From positions 82,222-146,221 of the forward strand of contig CABYNS010000003.1 in assembly GCA_902520335.1 (NCBI GenBank): a stretch of DNA of 64,000 bases. The letters run 5' to 3'. This document shows, piece after piece, positions 26,107-35,794 of the stretch. The position numbers and the translations under genes are program-made. A model generated the notes under the pieces. That model searched no databases, was not told the DNA's origin, and worked only from the letters and a program-made list of their open reading frames with translations. Position 1 is the first letter of the stretch; each line of letters begins with the position of its first letter. The DNA is from an uncultured Pelagibacteraceae bacterium. GTDB lineage: Bacteria; Pseudomonadota; Alphaproteobacteria; Pelagibacterales; Pelagibacteraceae.

Positions 26107-27513
26107 TTAATTTTTAAAAAGGAATTTTTTTATTAAAAGTAAAATTGTTAATAACTCAATCCTACCTACAATCATAAAGAAAATAAGACAATATTTACTA
26201 AATAATTGAAGATTATAAAAATCAAATTCCTCTAAACCATAGATTGAGGAGTTGACAGTATTCATTAAAGTTAAAATTGCTAACTTGAAAGAGTTAACAA
26301 ATGTTATTCCACTTAAGCTTAGTAATGAAGTTAATATAAATAAAGATAAAATAAATATTATTATTGTTAGAAAATATTTATTTATTTCATCAAGATTAAA
26401 ATTAATTTTTGTGAAAATTAACTTGTTCATAAAAACATTTTTAGGCCTACTAAAAGATAAAATTTGATTTAGAGAAAATTTAAATAGTGAATAGATTTTA
26501 ATAAATCTTAAACCAGAACTTGTTGAAAAGAAAGATCCACCTATAATTACTAAGATCAGATATAAAAAGTTTAAATTTTCTTGGCCAGAACTTAATGAAA
26601 AACCGATATTAGACATACTGCTAATTATTGCAAAAAGATTTATCAAAAAATCATAATTAAAACTAAAAAAAAGAAAAAAAATAGTTGTTACAATTACTAA
26701 ATAAACAAATAAGTGTAGATCCTCATAAAAGAAATTAACATTTTTTTTTCTTAAAAGTATTAAATTATACGAGAAGAAAAGACTAAAAAAAGAAAAGAGC
26801 ATCAACAACGAAAATATGATTATTTGAGTATTTTCTTTAATTATTGTCGACAATTCATTGACAGGTAAAAAGCCACCTGATGAAATTATTGTTAAAGACA
26901 AATTTAATGAGTCAAATGTTCTTATTGAAAAAATATTTAAAATTATAAATATCAATATTGTCAATAATGAATATAAAATAAAAATTTTAGTTGCTTGTTT
27001 TAAAATTTCTAAACTATTAAAAGATATAAAATTTGTTAAAGTTTTTTTAAAACTGTCATCGTAAATGTCAATTAAATAAATTATAGAGAATAGAAAATAA
27101 AGACCACCTATCCATTGAGTTGTTGATCTCCAGATAATTAGACTTTGATCAATAAGTTTTATATTTTCAAAAATTGTAAAACCAGTAGATGTAAATCCTG
27201 ATATTGCTTCAAAAAAAGAATTTGAAAAAGTTAAATTATAAATACTGAAATAAAACGGAATTGATAAAACTAAAGGTATTAATAAATAACCTAAAAAAAT
27301 GGTTAATACTCTTTGAAAAATATTAGATTTGATATCATATTTTCCAAATTTAAAAAAAGTTATAAATAAAGTAGATGATGCTAGTAAAGTAAAATAATAA
27401 GTATCTAAATTTAAATATAGATTAAAATAGTAAGAATAAAGAATATTAAAAAAAGAAAGTATTGAAACAATACCAAAAAAAAAACTCAAATATTTAATCT
27501 GTAGTTTAAACAT
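26107..27513 (-). CDS. trkH: Potassium uptake protein TrkH
   Basis: A 468-residue integral membrane protein with about ten to twelve hydrophobic segments covering nearly its whole length. The first selectivity-filter loop reads FEAISGFTSTGFTIFEN, the hallmark of TrkH/KtrB channels, followed by the pore helix end RSTTQWIGGLYFL. Later filter loops appear as LTIISSGGFLP, ISSMSNIGFSLSSG and LMNTVNSSIYGL. It forms the K+ channel whose gating is controlled by TrkA, encoded directly upstream with four bases between. The gene is very A/T rich, but its reading frame is intact. Confidence 0.9.
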   Translation of the reverse strand: MFKLQIKYLSFFFGIVSILSFFNILYSYYFNLYLNLDTYYFTLLASSTLFITFFKFGKYDIKSNIFQRVLTIFLGYLLIPLVLSIPFYFSIYNLTFSNSFFEAISGFTSTGFTIFENIKLIDQSLIIWRSTTQWIGGLYFLFSIIYLIDIYDDSFKKTLTNFISFNSLEILKQATKIFILYSLLTILIFIILNIFSIRTFDSLNLSLTIISSGGFLPVNELSTIIKENTQIIIFSLLMLFSFFSLFFSYNLILLRKKNVNFFYEDLHLFVYLVIVTTIFFLFFSFNYDFLINLFAIISSMSNIGFSLSSGQENLNFLYLILVIIGGSFFSTSSGLRFIKIYSLFKFSLNQILSFSRPKNVFMNKLIFTKINFNLDEINKYFLTIIIFILSLFILTSLLSLSGITFVNSFKLAILTLMNTVNSSIYGLEEFDFYNLQLFSKYCLIFFMIVGRIELLTILLLIKKFLFKN

Positions 27514-27517
27514 TCAA

Positions 27518-28909
27518 TTAAACAGAGCTAAGTCTAAAAAGATTTTCTACGACCCCAATTGCATCTTTTTTCACAATTAAAACAATTTGATCATCCTTTT
27601 TAAAAACAAAATCAGATTTTGGGATAATTACCTTCTTGTTTCTTAAAACAGCTCCAATTCTTATTTCATCTGGTAAGTTTGAATTTTTTAATTCTTTATT
27701 AATTAATTCTGAAGACTCAATTATTTCTGCCTCAATTACTTCATATTCACCATTTGAAATTGTATAAGCATTTTCAATTGTACCTTTGTGAATATGTTTT
27801 AAAATACTTGAAACTGTATTCATTCTTGGATCAATTAAATCATCAATTTTTAATGAAGACTGTAAAAGAGAATAGTTTGGTTTATTAATGAGAGCCATTG
27901 TTCTTTTATCCTCAATATCTTTTTGATCTTTAGCGAATTTTTCAACAAGAACACTTACCATCAAATTATCTTCATCATCATTTGTAAGTGCTAGAACAGT
28001 TTCTGCCTCATCAAGATTTGCCTCTGATAAGACTTCTTCATCTAATCCATTACCATTAATGACAATTGTATTATTGAGTTCATTAGCAAGGTATTCTGAT
28101 CGTAATTTATCTTTTTCTACAATTTTTACTCTCACACCCTCCAGTGTATCCTCAATGTTTTTAGCAAGATTATAACCAATATTACCTCCACCAATTATCA
28201 AAATCTTTTTAGATATTTTTTCAGTATGACCAAAGGCCTCTAAAGTTTCTGCCATTTGCGATGAATTTATTATCACATAAATTTTATCATTTTCTTTTAT
28301 TTGGTCGGTTTTTTTTGGAATAAAAGATTTATCCTCTCTAATAATTGCAATTATGTTTGCATCCAAATTTGGAAATTTATTTGTTAACTCATTTAACTTT
28401 AAACCTATTAATTTACAATTATCTTTAATTAGTATCTCCAAAAGTCTGATTTGTTTTTCTGCAAATGGAACACTATCTAGAGCCCCTGGTGCTTCTAATT
28501 TCCTTTGTATTGATCTTGCAATTTCAATTTCCGGTGAAATTATTACGTCTATTGGTAAATTTTCTTTATTATAAACTCTAGTAAATTTTGGATTTAAATA
28601 ATCTTGGGATCTAATTCTGGCAATTTTTTTTGGAATATTAAAAATAGAGTATGCTATTTGACAAATTAACATATTAATTTCGTCATTTCTAGTAACTGCT
28701 ATTATCATATCAGTTTCAGCTGCATTAGCTTTTTCAAGTATTGAAGGATAGGTTGCTTTTCCAACTATTGCTTTTACATCAAGTGAGTCATTAATTTTTT
28801 GTATATCTTCACTTGATTGATCAATTACAGTAATAGAATGACCCTGTTCACTAAGTAATTTGGCAATAGTAAAACCTACTCTACCAGCACCACAAATAAT
28901 AATATTCAT
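27518..28909 (-). CDS. trkA: Trk potassium uptake regulatory subunit TrkA
   Basis: A 463-residue cytosolic protein with two RCK modules. The first NAD-binding fold starts MNIIICGAGRVGFTIAKLLSEQG and the second KILIIGGGNIGYNLAKNIE, each with the glycine-rich dinucleotide motif. Each is followed by a TrkA-C domain (second one ends near KKDDQIVLIV). It binds nucleotides and gates TrkH. The gene starts one base after the ntrX stop and precedes trkH. The order ntrY-ntrX-trkA-trkH is conserved in alphaproteobacteria. Confidence 0.94.
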   Translation of the reverse strand: MNIIICGAGRVGFTIAKLLSEQGHSITVIDQSSEDIQKINDSLDVKAIVGKATYPSILEKANAAETDMIIAVTRNDEINMLICQIAYSIFNIPKKIARIRSQDYLNPKFTRVYNKENLPIDVIISPEIEIARSIQRKLEAPGALDSVPFAEKQIRLLEILIKDNCKLIGLKLNELTNKFPNLDANIIAIIREDKSFIPKKTDQIKENDKIYVIINSSQMAETLEAFGHTEKISKKILIIGGGNIGYNLAKNIEDTLEGVRVKIVEKDKLRSEYLANELNNTIVINGNGLDEEVLSEANLDEAETVLALTNDDEDNLMVSVLVEKFAKDQKDIEDKRTMALINKPNYSLLQSSLKIDDLIDPRMNTVSSILKHIHKGTIENAYTISNGEYEVIEAEIIESSELINKELKNSNLPDEIRIGAVLRNKKVIIPKSDFVFKKDDQIVLIVKKDAIGVVENLFRLSSV

Positions 28910-28910
28910 T

Positions 28911-30266
28911 TTAATTAAATTCTTTTATTCCCAGACCCTTCAATTTTCTATGAAGAGCACTTCTCTCCATACCAACAAAAGTGGCTGTTTTAGATATATT
29001 TCCATTAAACTTTTTAAGCTGAAGACTTAAATACTCTTTTTCAAACTTTTCTCTAGCCTCTTTTAAAGGCACAGACAAACTATTTTCATTAAATCTGCTG
29101 CTATTTACTCCAGACTTTAATGATTCTTTGATGATATTAGAAACTTTTTCTTGTGTATTGGGTTGTAATATTGCGATTCTTTCGATTAAATTTCTTAATT
29201 CTCTTACATTTCCATGCCAATCATGATTCAAAATGTAACTATTGTTTTCATCAATTTCCAAATTTTTGATATTATAACTTTCAGAAATTTTATTTGAAAA
29301 ATACTTAATAAGTAATGGTATATCTGAAACTCTTTCACTTAATGGTTTTATATTAATTTCGAATACATTTAATCTGTGGAATAAATCTTCTCTAAAATTT
29401 CCCAATTCTATCTCTTGTTTAAGATCTTTACTAGATGAACAAATTAGTCTTACATCTACATTTATATCATTATTACCGTTTACTCTTTTAAATTTCTGAT
29501 CTGTTAAAACTCTCAAAATTTTTGATTGTATTGCAAGTGGTATTTCTGAAACTTGATCTACTAGAAGTGTTCCTTTATTTGCTTTCTCCAATGCACCGTA
29601 AGATATAGATCCATCATTTTTTTCTTCACCAAATAACTCTAAATCATATTTATCATTATCTAATAAAGCACCATTAATTATTATAAAAGGTTTATTCTTT
29701 CTTTTGGAATTTTTGTGTATTTTTCGTGCAATCAGTTCCTTTCCAGAACCTGAAGGACCATTAATAAAGATCCTACTTTCAGTAATTGAAATTTTTTCAA
29801 TTTGGTCTTTTATATTTATGATATTTTTACTGTCACCGATTAATTCGTAAGAAGAAAAAAGTTTATTTTCATATTCTTTGTTCTGTATTTTTAAACTTAA
29901 ATTTTCAACAGCTCTACTTATAAAATTTAATAACCTTGTTTTATCAAAAGGTTTTTCAACAAATTCAAATGCCCCATGTTTTAATGAGTTAACCGCCATC
30001 TCTATATTTGCGTGTCCTGAAATCATAATTACAGGCACATCATTATTTTTTGATTTTATATGTGCTAGAAGTTGTATACCATCATTGTCACCTTTATCTA
30101 ATTTAACATCAAGTATTGCAACATCTGGCATTTTTTTATCAATTTCATTTAACGCCTGATTATAATTTGCAGCTAATCGCGTTTTATAGCCTGCATCTTC
30201 AATAAGATCATTTAAAATATTTCTTATGTCTGAGTTATCGTCAACAATTAATATTTCTACACTCAT
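28911..30266 (-). CDS. ntrX: Response regulator NtrX with altered Walker B motif
   Basis: A 451-residue regulator. It has a receiver domain (1-120, phosphoacceptor Asp53 in LDVKLD), an AAA+ domain (about 140-370) and a C-terminal Fis-type helix-turn-helix (SKTATFVGMERSALHRKLK). The Walker A motif GPSGSGKE is intact. The GAFTGA loop that contacts sigma-54 is absent, as is usual in NtrX. The Walker B motif reads GTLLVDQVSE, with Gln238 where the catalytic Glu of the DE pair is expected, so ATP hydrolysis is doubtful. I infer a DNA-binding regulator that no longer works as a sigma-54 activator. It is adjacent to its kinase ntrY with no gap. Confidence 0.93.
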   Translation of the reverse strand: MSVEILIVDDNSDIRNILNDLIEDAGYKTRLAANYNQALNEIDKKMPDVAILDVKLDKGDNDGIQLLAHIKSKNNDVPVIMISGHANIEMAVNSLKHGAFEFVEKPFDKTRLLNFISRAVENLSLKIQNKEYENKLFSSYELIGDSKNIINIKDQIEKISITESRIFINGPSGSGKELIARKIHKNSKRKNKPFIIINGALLDNDKYDLELFGEEKNDGSISYGALEKANKGTLLVDQVSEIPLAIQSKILRVLTDQKFKRVNGNNDINVDVRLICSSSKDLKQEIELGNFREDLFHRLNVFEINIKPLSERVSDIPLLIKYFSNKISESYNIKNLEIDENNSYILNHDWHGNVRELRNLIERIAILQPNTQEKVSNIIKESLKSGVNSSRFNENSLSVPLKEAREKFEKEYLSLQLKKFNGNISKTATFVGMERSALHRKLKGLGIKEFN

Positions 30267-32045
30267 TTAATTAAATATAATTTCTATTTTTGCTCCATTT
30301 GGAATAGAAACAAAATTTATTTCACCGTTATGATCATTAATAATCTTATTTACTATTGAAAGACCTAATCCTGTACCATTTTTTTTTGTAGTAAAGTAAG
30401 GGTTTAAAATATCTTTAATATTATTTTTTATATTTTCAAAACCTAACCCACTATCTTTAATTATGATATAGATTTGGTTATTTCTCTCAAAAATTTCAAT
30501 AGTAATAATTTTATCGAAATTACTGGTATTTTCAGCTTTTTGTTGAATACTTTCAATAGAATTTTTAATTAAATTAAATATTACTCTACTAATTTGCTCT
30601 TTATCACACTCTAATAAGATTGTGGGTTTTTTATTATCAAAATTAATTTTTATCGAAGGGTCCATTTCAGACAATAATTTAATATTTTCATGAATTATCT
30701 TAATTAAATCATTTCTTTTTAAAACAGGTTTAGGCATTCTAGCAAAATCAGAAAATTCATTAACCAAATTACCTATTTGTTTAATCTGATTATTTATGAT
30801 TTTTAAATTTTCCTCAAAGTTATTTTTCTCATTTTTATCAACTTGCTGAATATATTTTTCTTTTATTCTATCGATTGATAATTGAATTGGAGTAAGAGGA
30901 TTCTTTATTTCATGGGCTAATTTTCTTGCAAGATTACCCCAAGCTTCATATCTTTCATTTATAATTAATTTATCTTGCTGATTTTTTAATCTAAAAATCA
31001 TTGAGTTGAAATTCTTATTTAAAATTTCTAAGTCTTTGTCTGTTTTTATCTCAGGAACTTTTGTAGTTAAGTCACCCTCTCCTATTGCGGTAGATGCAGA
31101 AATTAGATTATTTATAGACCTAAAAAATCTTGAAGAAAATCTAATAGCAATAGTAATTGATATGAAAAGCAAAAGGGTAACTATAATTATATATATTATT
31201 GCAAAGGAAATTTTTATACCTGTGCTTCTTTCCTCAACAGTATAATAAAAATTAATTGCCTCCTGAGACTCATTTAGATATTTTGATATATCTTTATCAA
31301 GGTATTTTATAATATATAAAAATCTATTTTCAAAAGCTTGAAGTCGCATTATTGCAGCAGAAATGTTTTCAGGAGCATTTATTATCTTGAGAGGTCTATC
31401 ATCATCTAATACAAGTTTTAGTGTTTTATCAATTGGAGGAACATATTTTGTACGATCGTCTAAATTGGTAAATAGTAATTTTTTATTTTGATCAATGATA
31501 TGTATTTCATCAATATCTCTAATTAATCTTTGAGTTTTTAAAAACCTTATATATTCATTTTTATTGTCATTTAAAAATTTAGAACTTTTGTTGGTATCAA
31601 AAGCAATTAATATAATATCAGATTCAATCTTATTTCTAACTTCATCAACATAACTTTTGGCAAGTTCATAGGAATTATTTACGACAGTCGTAACTTTTTT
31701 ATCAAAATATTTTTCAAGTGCAAAAGAAAATAAAAAAAGTGAAAAAATTGAAATTAATATTGAAGGTATTAATGTAAAAAGTGAAAAATAAGTAATATAT
31801 TTTTTATTCGATTTTAAACCATCTTTATCAATATCATTTCGAATAGATTTTTTAACCTCTAAGAAAACTAATACGAGTAATGATAAAAGTAATAAAATAT
31901 TTACAAGCAATAAATATTGTAAATTATTTTGATTTAATTCAATAAAACTTCTGTCTATAAATGTTAAAAAAGTTAAAAATCCTAAAAATAGTGTAATACT
32001 AGATAGGAAAATTATGAAAATATTTTTTTTCAAAAATTCAACCAT
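30267..32045 (-). CDS. ntrY: Sensor histidine kinase NtrY
   Basis: A 592-residue membrane kinase. Hydrophobic segments at about 8-30, 42-63, 88-110 and 279-301 leave a periplasmic region of about 165 residues between the third and fourth. A HAMP domain (about 300-353) is followed directly by HisKA with His378 in KLAHEIKNPLTPIQLSIDR, then the ATPase boxes NLIKNSIESI, DSGLGFENI and GTGLGLSIVNKI. NtrY proteins are usually above 700 residues and carry a PAS domain between HAMP and HisKA; here that PAS is missing. It is the partner of NtrX. It diverges from ispDF across 26 bases. Confidence 0.92.
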   Translation of the reverse strand: MVEFLKKNIFIIFLSSITLFLGFLTFLTFIDRSFIELNQNNLQYLLLVNILLLLSLLVLVFLEVKKSIRNDIDKDGLKSNKKYITYFSLFTLIPSILISIFSLFLFSFALEKYFDKKVTTVVNNSYELAKSYVDEVRNKIESDIILIAFDTNKSSKFLNDNKNEYIRFLKTQRLIRDIDEIHIIDQNKKLLFTNLDDRTKYVPPIDKTLKLVLDDDRPLKIINAPENISAAIMRLQAFENRFLYIIKYLDKDISKYLNESQEAINFYYTVEERSTGIKISFAIIYIIIVTLLLFISITIAIRFSSRFFRSINNLISASTAIGEGDLTTKVPEIKTDKDLEILNKNFNSMIFRLKNQQDKLIINERYEAWGNLARKLAHEIKNPLTPIQLSIDRIKEKYIQQVDKNEKNNFEENLKIINNQIKQIGNLVNEFSDFARMPKPVLKRNDLIKIIHENIKLLSEMDPSIKINFDNKKPTILLECDKEQISRVIFNLIKNSIESIQQKAENTSNFDKIITIEIFERNNQIYIIIKDSGLGFENIKNNIKDILNPYFTTKKNGTGLGLSIVNKIINDHNGEINFVSIPNGAKIEIIFN

Positions 32046-32071
32046 ATTTAAGAATTATAGTATTTAAAGGA

Positions 32072-33178
32072 ATGAACAACTATTTTGTAATTTTAGCTGC
32101 TGGAAAAAGTAAGAGATTTCATAAAAAAATACCTAAGCAATTCTATAATTATAAAAATAAAGAAATTATTGATCACTCTATTGAAAAATCAGTTAATTCT
32201 AAGCTATTTAAAAAAATTTTAGTTGTAACTAACAACATTAAACATCTTAAAAAAAAACAAATTCATAACTCAGTCAAAATAATAAAAGGGGGTAAAGAAA
32301 GATCTGATTCATCTTTAATAGCTTTAAAATATCTTAAAAAGTACAAACCTAACAACGTTCTTATTCATGATGCTGCAAGACCAGATTTTACTATAAGATT
32401 GTTAAAACAACTATTAAATCATTTAAAAAAAAACATTGCTGTAATTCCATATATAAATTCTAAAGATACAATAAAATATAAAGTTAAAAATAAATTATAT
32501 AATCTTAATAGAGAAAACACTTATCTAACTCAAACACCACAAGCATTTAAATTTAAAAAATTATACGAACTTGCTATTAATGAAAAAAATAAAATTACAG
32601 ATGAGGCAACTTTATTTATCAATAAAAATAGAAAAATAAAATTTATAAAAGGAGAAAATAATAATAATAAGATCACTTTTAAAAGTGATGTAAAATTAAA
32701 TAAAACTTTTTTTGGAATTGGTTTTGATATTCATAGACTAATTAGAAACAAAAAGCTTTATCTGGGTGGTGCCAAGATACCTTTTCACTCAGGATTAAAG
32801 GGGCATTCAGATGGAGATGTAATCTTGCATTCTATTATAGATGCCATATTAGGTGCAATGAGAAATAAAGATATTGGGTCCCTTTTTCCTAATACAAAAA
32901 AATATAAAAATATTAGATCTCCCAAAATATTAAAACCTGTCATTGAAAATCTTTATAAATCAGATTTTTTTATAAATAATTTAGATATAAATTTGATTTG
33001 TGAACAACCTAAGGTATCAAAATACAGAGATAGTATAATTAACTCTTTATCCAAACTCATGATGTTGAAAAAAGATTTAATAAATTTAAAAGGTAAAACA
33101 GTTGAAAAACTTGGTTTAATTGGAAAGGAAAAAGCTATTGCATGTGAAGTAATTATTTCAATAACAAAATATGATTAA
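32072..33178 (+). CDS. ispDF: Bifunctional IspD/IspF enzyme of the MEP isoprenoid pathway
   Basis: A 368-residue fusion. Residues about 1-208 are the IspD cytidylyltransferase: VILAAGKSKRFHKKIPKQF is the nucleotide-binding start and HDAARPDF the active-site segment. Residues about 212-368 are IspF: FGIGFDIHRL carries metal ligands Asp219 and His221, GGAKIPFHSGLKGHSDGDVILHS brings His253, and IGSLFP and EKLGLIGKEKAIACEV follow. The two steps are MEP to CDP-ME and CDP-ME-2-phosphate to MEcPP. Fusion of the two is common in alphaproteobacteria. AAAGGA directly precedes the ATG. The window also encodes Dxr of the same pathway. Confidence 0.96.
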   Translation: MNNYFVILAAGKSKRFHKKIPKQFYNYKNKEIIDHSIEKSVNSKLFKKILVVTNNIKHLKKKQIHNSVKIIKGGKERSDSSLIALKYLKKYKPNNVLIHDAARPDFTIRLLKQLLNHLKKNIAVIPYINSKDTIKYKVKNKLYNLNRENTYLTQTPQAFKFKKLYELAINEKNKITDEATLFINKNRKIKFIKGENNNNKITFKSDVKLNKTFFGIGFDIHRLIRNKKLYLGGAKIPFHSGLKGHSDGDVILHSIIDAILGAMRNKDIGSLFPNTKKYKNIRSPKILKPVIENLYKSDFFINNLDINLICEQPKVSKYRDSIINSLSKLMMLKKDLINLKGKTVEKLGLIGKEKAIACEVIISITKYD

Positions 33179-33674
33179 AAATATTAATACTTTGTTCGTT
33201 ACAATGTTTGGCTTGGGCAAAGTTCCAAAAATTCCAGGTACTTTTGGATCTTTAGCCACAGTAATTATTCTCTATCTTTTTTTTCACATATTTAATTTAT
33301 CTTCAAACTTAATATTAATATTTTTAATAGTTGTTTTCATTTTATCTTTTTTAGCTGTAGCACATCATATTAAAGATAATGAAAATAAGGATCCCAAAGA
33401 AGTAATTATTGATGAGTTTATTGGTCAATCGATTCCGATTTATCTTTATGAAATTTCACATGGCACAGAAAAATCACCAGATGAAGCTTTAATTTTTTAC
33501 GGTATTTGTTTTGTTTTATTCAGATTTTTTGATATTACAAAACCATTTCCTGTAAGTTTTTTTGATAAAAACTTTAAAAATAGTTTTGGTGTAATTATGG
33601 ATGATGTAATTGCAGGTTTTTATGTTGTTTTATCTTTAATTTGTTTTATGATTTTAAGCACTTATTTTGTGTAA
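33171..33674 (+). CDS. pgpA: Phosphatidylglycerophosphatase A
   Basis: A 167-residue membrane protein of the PgpA family. The motif GLGKVPKIPGTFGSLATVI near the N-terminus and the conserved acidic segment KEVIIDEFIGQSIPIYL followed by RFFDITKPFPVSFFDK and GVIMDDVIAGFYVV are the family's hallmark sites. Hydrophobic segments at about 30-55, 118-130 and 147-165 anchor it in the inner membrane. It dephosphorylates phosphatidylglycerophosphate to phosphatidylglycerol. It overlaps ispDF by eight bases and the next gene by one base. Confidence 0.93.
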   Translation: MIKNINTLFVTMFGLGKVPKIPGTFGSLATVIILYLFFHIFNLSSNLILIFLIVVFILSFLAVAHHIKDNENKDPKEVIIDEFIGQSIPIYLYEISHGTEKSPDEALIFYGICFVLFRFFDITKPFPVSFFDKNFKNSFGVIMDDVIAGFYVVLSLICFMILSTYFV

Positions 33675-34135
33675 TGAAATCATTAGTCAACTTATTAATC
33701 AGAAAAAAATTAAAAATATCGGTTGCGGAATCATGCACTGGTGGATTATTAGCAAGTGATATAACTTCAATAAGTGGTGCATCAAAAATATTTAACTTAG
33801 GTTTGATCACCTACTCCAATCAAGCAAAAATTAAGATTTTAAAAGTTAATAAAAATATTATTGAGAGGTTTGGATCTGTGAGCTACGAATGTTGTTATGC
33901 AATGGTTAATAATTTATCTAGAATTTCAAAAGCTAATATTAATATTTCAGTTACTGGTATAGCGGGACCTAGAGGTGGCACCAAAAAAAAACCTGTAGGC
34001 TTAGTTTATATTGGGCTTAAAAAAGGAAATAAAATCCAAATAATTAAATGTTTATTCAAAAGTAAAAAAAGATCCTCAATACAAAAAGCTACTGTAAAAA
34101 AGGCCTTAAATCTAGTTCTTAGAGCTGCTAAATAA
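33674..34135 (+). CDS. pncC: CinA C-terminal-type nicotinamide-nucleotide amidase (PncC)
   Basis: A 153-residue stand-alone amidase domain. KISVAESCTGGLLASDITSISGASKIFNLGLITYSNQAK has the catalytic Ser of the ESCTGG motif, and TGIAGPRGGTKKKPVGLVYIGL is the second signature. These enzymes convert nicotinamide mononucleotide to nicotinate mononucleotide in NAD recycling. I choose the ATG at 33674, which overlaps the pgpA stop (TAATG); the in-frame start at 33641 would lie inside pgpA and precede the conserved region by 11 extra residues. The 3' end overlaps the convergent gene at 34112 by 24 bases. Confidence 0.9.
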   Translation: MKSLVNLLIRKKLKISVAESCTGGLLASDITSISGASKIFNLGLITYSNQAKIKILKVNKNIIERFGSVSYECCYAMVNNLSRISKANINISVTGIAGPRGGTKKKPVGLVYIGLKKGNKIQIIKCLFKSKKRSSIQKATVKKALNLVLRAAK

Positions 34136-34570
34136 CTTTTCTGCTCTTTGTTGAAATGCATCAGCTATTTTTTCTAATCCAAATTGAAAAGATACAGCCA
34201 TTAAAGAATTTAAAAATTTATTTTTGATTTCAAAATCAATATCGAAAGTAACTTCGGTAATTCCATTCTCTTTATCTACAAAAATCCAATTATTGGATAA
34301 ATGATTCAGAGGGCCCTCTATATTCTTAACAAATATTGAGTCTTCCTTTCTATTAAAAACCACATCGCTTTTATAAGTATCTTTAAATGCTCCTTTACCT
34401 ATTGTTAAATCTGCAATTATTTTTGTTAAATCGCCTTCATTTTTATTTTCATATATTTTTGCATTAAAACAGAATGGGACAAATTCTGGATATTTTTCAA
34501 TATCTAAAACTAAATCAATTAGATCTTTTTTTTTACATTCAATTAATCGCTTAACTGAAGCTTTTGGCAT
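34112..34570 (-). CDS. Coq10/RatA-type START-domain protein (ubiquinone-binding)
   Basis: A 152-residue protein of the polyketide cyclase/START-like family. DLVLDIEKYPEFVPFCFNAKI is the classical opening of the Coq10/RatA group, and the C-terminal helix FQFGLEKIADAFQQRAEKLF closes the lipid-binding cavity. In alphaproteobacteria and mitochondria, members of this group bind ubiquinone and support respiration; the RatA name from enterobacteria describes another proposed role. It follows lipA with a one-base overlap (TAATG), an order common in alphaproteobacteria. Confidence 0.87.
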   Translation of the reverse strand: MPKASVKRLIECKKKDLIDLVLDIEKYPEFVPFCFNAKIYENKNEGDLTKIIADLTIGKGAFKDTYKSDVVFNRKEDSIFVKNIEGPLNHLSNNWIFVDKENGITEVTFDIDFEIKNKFLNSLMAVSFQFGLEKIADAFQQRAEKLFSSSKN

Positions 34571-35502
34571 TAATGACTTTTTAATCTATTATGTTGAAGT
34601 TTTGCGAAGTCTTCATCTGCATGATAAGAAGATCTTGTTAAAGGCGATGAAGAAACTAATAAAAAACCTTTTGCTTTTGCAATATCACCCAATTCTTTAA
34701 ATTCATCAGGTTTATAATATCTATATAGTGGAAAGTGTTTTACAGATGGTTGTAAATATTGTCCGATTGTTAAAAAATCCACATCAGCAGATTTTAAGTC
34801 ATCCATCACTTGTAATATTTCATCTCTAGTTTCACCTAAACCAACCATTATTCCTGATTTTGTAAAAATCTTCTTATTCATTTTTTTTGCATTTTTTAAA
34901 AGTTCAAGAGATGCAAAATATCTTGAGCCAGGTCTTACTTTTAAATAAAGACTAGGAACAGTTTCAATATTATGATTAAAAACATCTGGATTAGCTTCTA
35001 GTACTTTCTTATAAGCATCACCTTTTCTTAAGAAATCAGGTGTTAAAACTTCGATAGTTGTATTAGGATTAGTTTTTCTTGTTTGATTTATAACTTCATA
35101 AAAATGATTTGAGCCACCATCATCCAAATCATCTCTATCAACTGAAGTAATTACAACATGTTTTAGGTCTAATTTTTTAACTGCTTGAGATATTTTAATT
35201 GGTTCTAACTTATCTAATTTTTCTGGTTTACCAGTTTTTACATCACAAAAAGCACATGCCCTTGTACATGTATCACCCATTATCATAAAGGTTGCATGTC
35301 TTTTACTCCAACACTCGGTTATATTTGGACAATTTGCTTCCTGACAAACTGTTACGAGATTATTTTTATTTACAATTGATTTTGTTAAAAAAAATTCTCT
35401 ACTATTATTTAATTTAGATCTAATCCATTCAGGTTTTTTCTTAATAGGATTAATTGGATTTTTTATTTTTTCAGGATGTCTTGGTTTAATTTTTTGTGTC
35501 AT
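34570..35502 (-). CDS. lipA: Lipoyl synthase
   Basis: A 310-residue radical SAM enzyme that inserts two sulfurs into octanoyl-lipoyl domains. Both iron-sulfur cluster sites are visible: the auxiliary site Cys53, Cys58, Cys64 ([12 protein letters not shown]) and the radical SAM site Cys79, Cys83, Cys86 (CTRACAFC). Further motifs are [25 protein letters not shown] and [17 protein letters not shown], the last containing the conserved C-terminal RSSY serine region. In many alphaproteobacteria the pyruvate dehydrogenase genes precede lipA; here the ftsB-like gene is next, overlapping by 17 bases. Confidence 0.97.
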   Translation of the reverse strand: MTQKIKPRHPEKIKNPINPIKKKPEWIRSKLNNSREFFLTKSIVNKNNLVTVCQEANCPNITECWSKRHATFMIMGDTCTRACAFCDVKTGKPEKLDKLEPIKISQAVKKLDLKHVVITSVDRDDLDDGGSNHFYEVINQTRKTNPNTTIEVLTPDFLRKGDAYKKVLEANPDVFNHNIETVPSLYLKVRPGSRYFASLELLKNAKKMNKKIFTKSGIMVGLGETRDEILQVMDDLKSADVDFLTIGQYLQPSVKHFPLYRYYKPDEFKELGDIAKAKGFLLVSSSPLTRSSYHADEDFAKLQHNRLKSH

Positions 35503-35794
35503 CTTTTTTTATAATATAGATTTTTTCATTTTTTTTACCAAATAAGAATCTTTCTCTAATTAAAGTTTCAATATAATCAAGATCTAGATTGTCACTTAAT
35601 AATGAATTCTTAAAATCCAAGTCATTTATTTGATTTTTTAATGATAATTCCTTAATTTTTAAATCATTTAAAATTTGTTTTTTTTCATAGTAGGAAATTA
35701 ATCCTCTTTCACCTGATAAAAGATTGAAGAAAAAATATATAATCAGAAAAACTGATATAAGTAGAAAATAATTTCTTTTTAATCTTTGAAGCAT
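35486..35794 (-). CDS. Septum formation initiator family protein (FtsB-like)
   Basis: A 102-residue bitopic membrane protein. One membrane segment lies at about 10-27, followed by a coiled-coil region (about 35-72) and a small C-terminal domain with [20 protein letters not shown], the usual end of the DivIC/FtsB family. It is probably the FtsB of the cell-division complex with FtsL and FtsQ. Its position directly after enolase is a conserved linkage that supports this. The ATG overlaps the eno stop codon by one base. Confidence 0.85.
   Translation of the reverse strand: MLQRLKRNYFLLISVFLIIYFFFNLLSGERGLISYYEKKQILNDLKIKELSLKNQINDLDFKNSLLSDNLDLDYIETLIRERFLFGKKNEKIYIIKKDDTKN

Noticed and set aside
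28911..30266. Identity as NtrC
   Set aside because: The GAFTGA loop is missing and the gene lies between ntrY and trkA, the standard place of ntrX.
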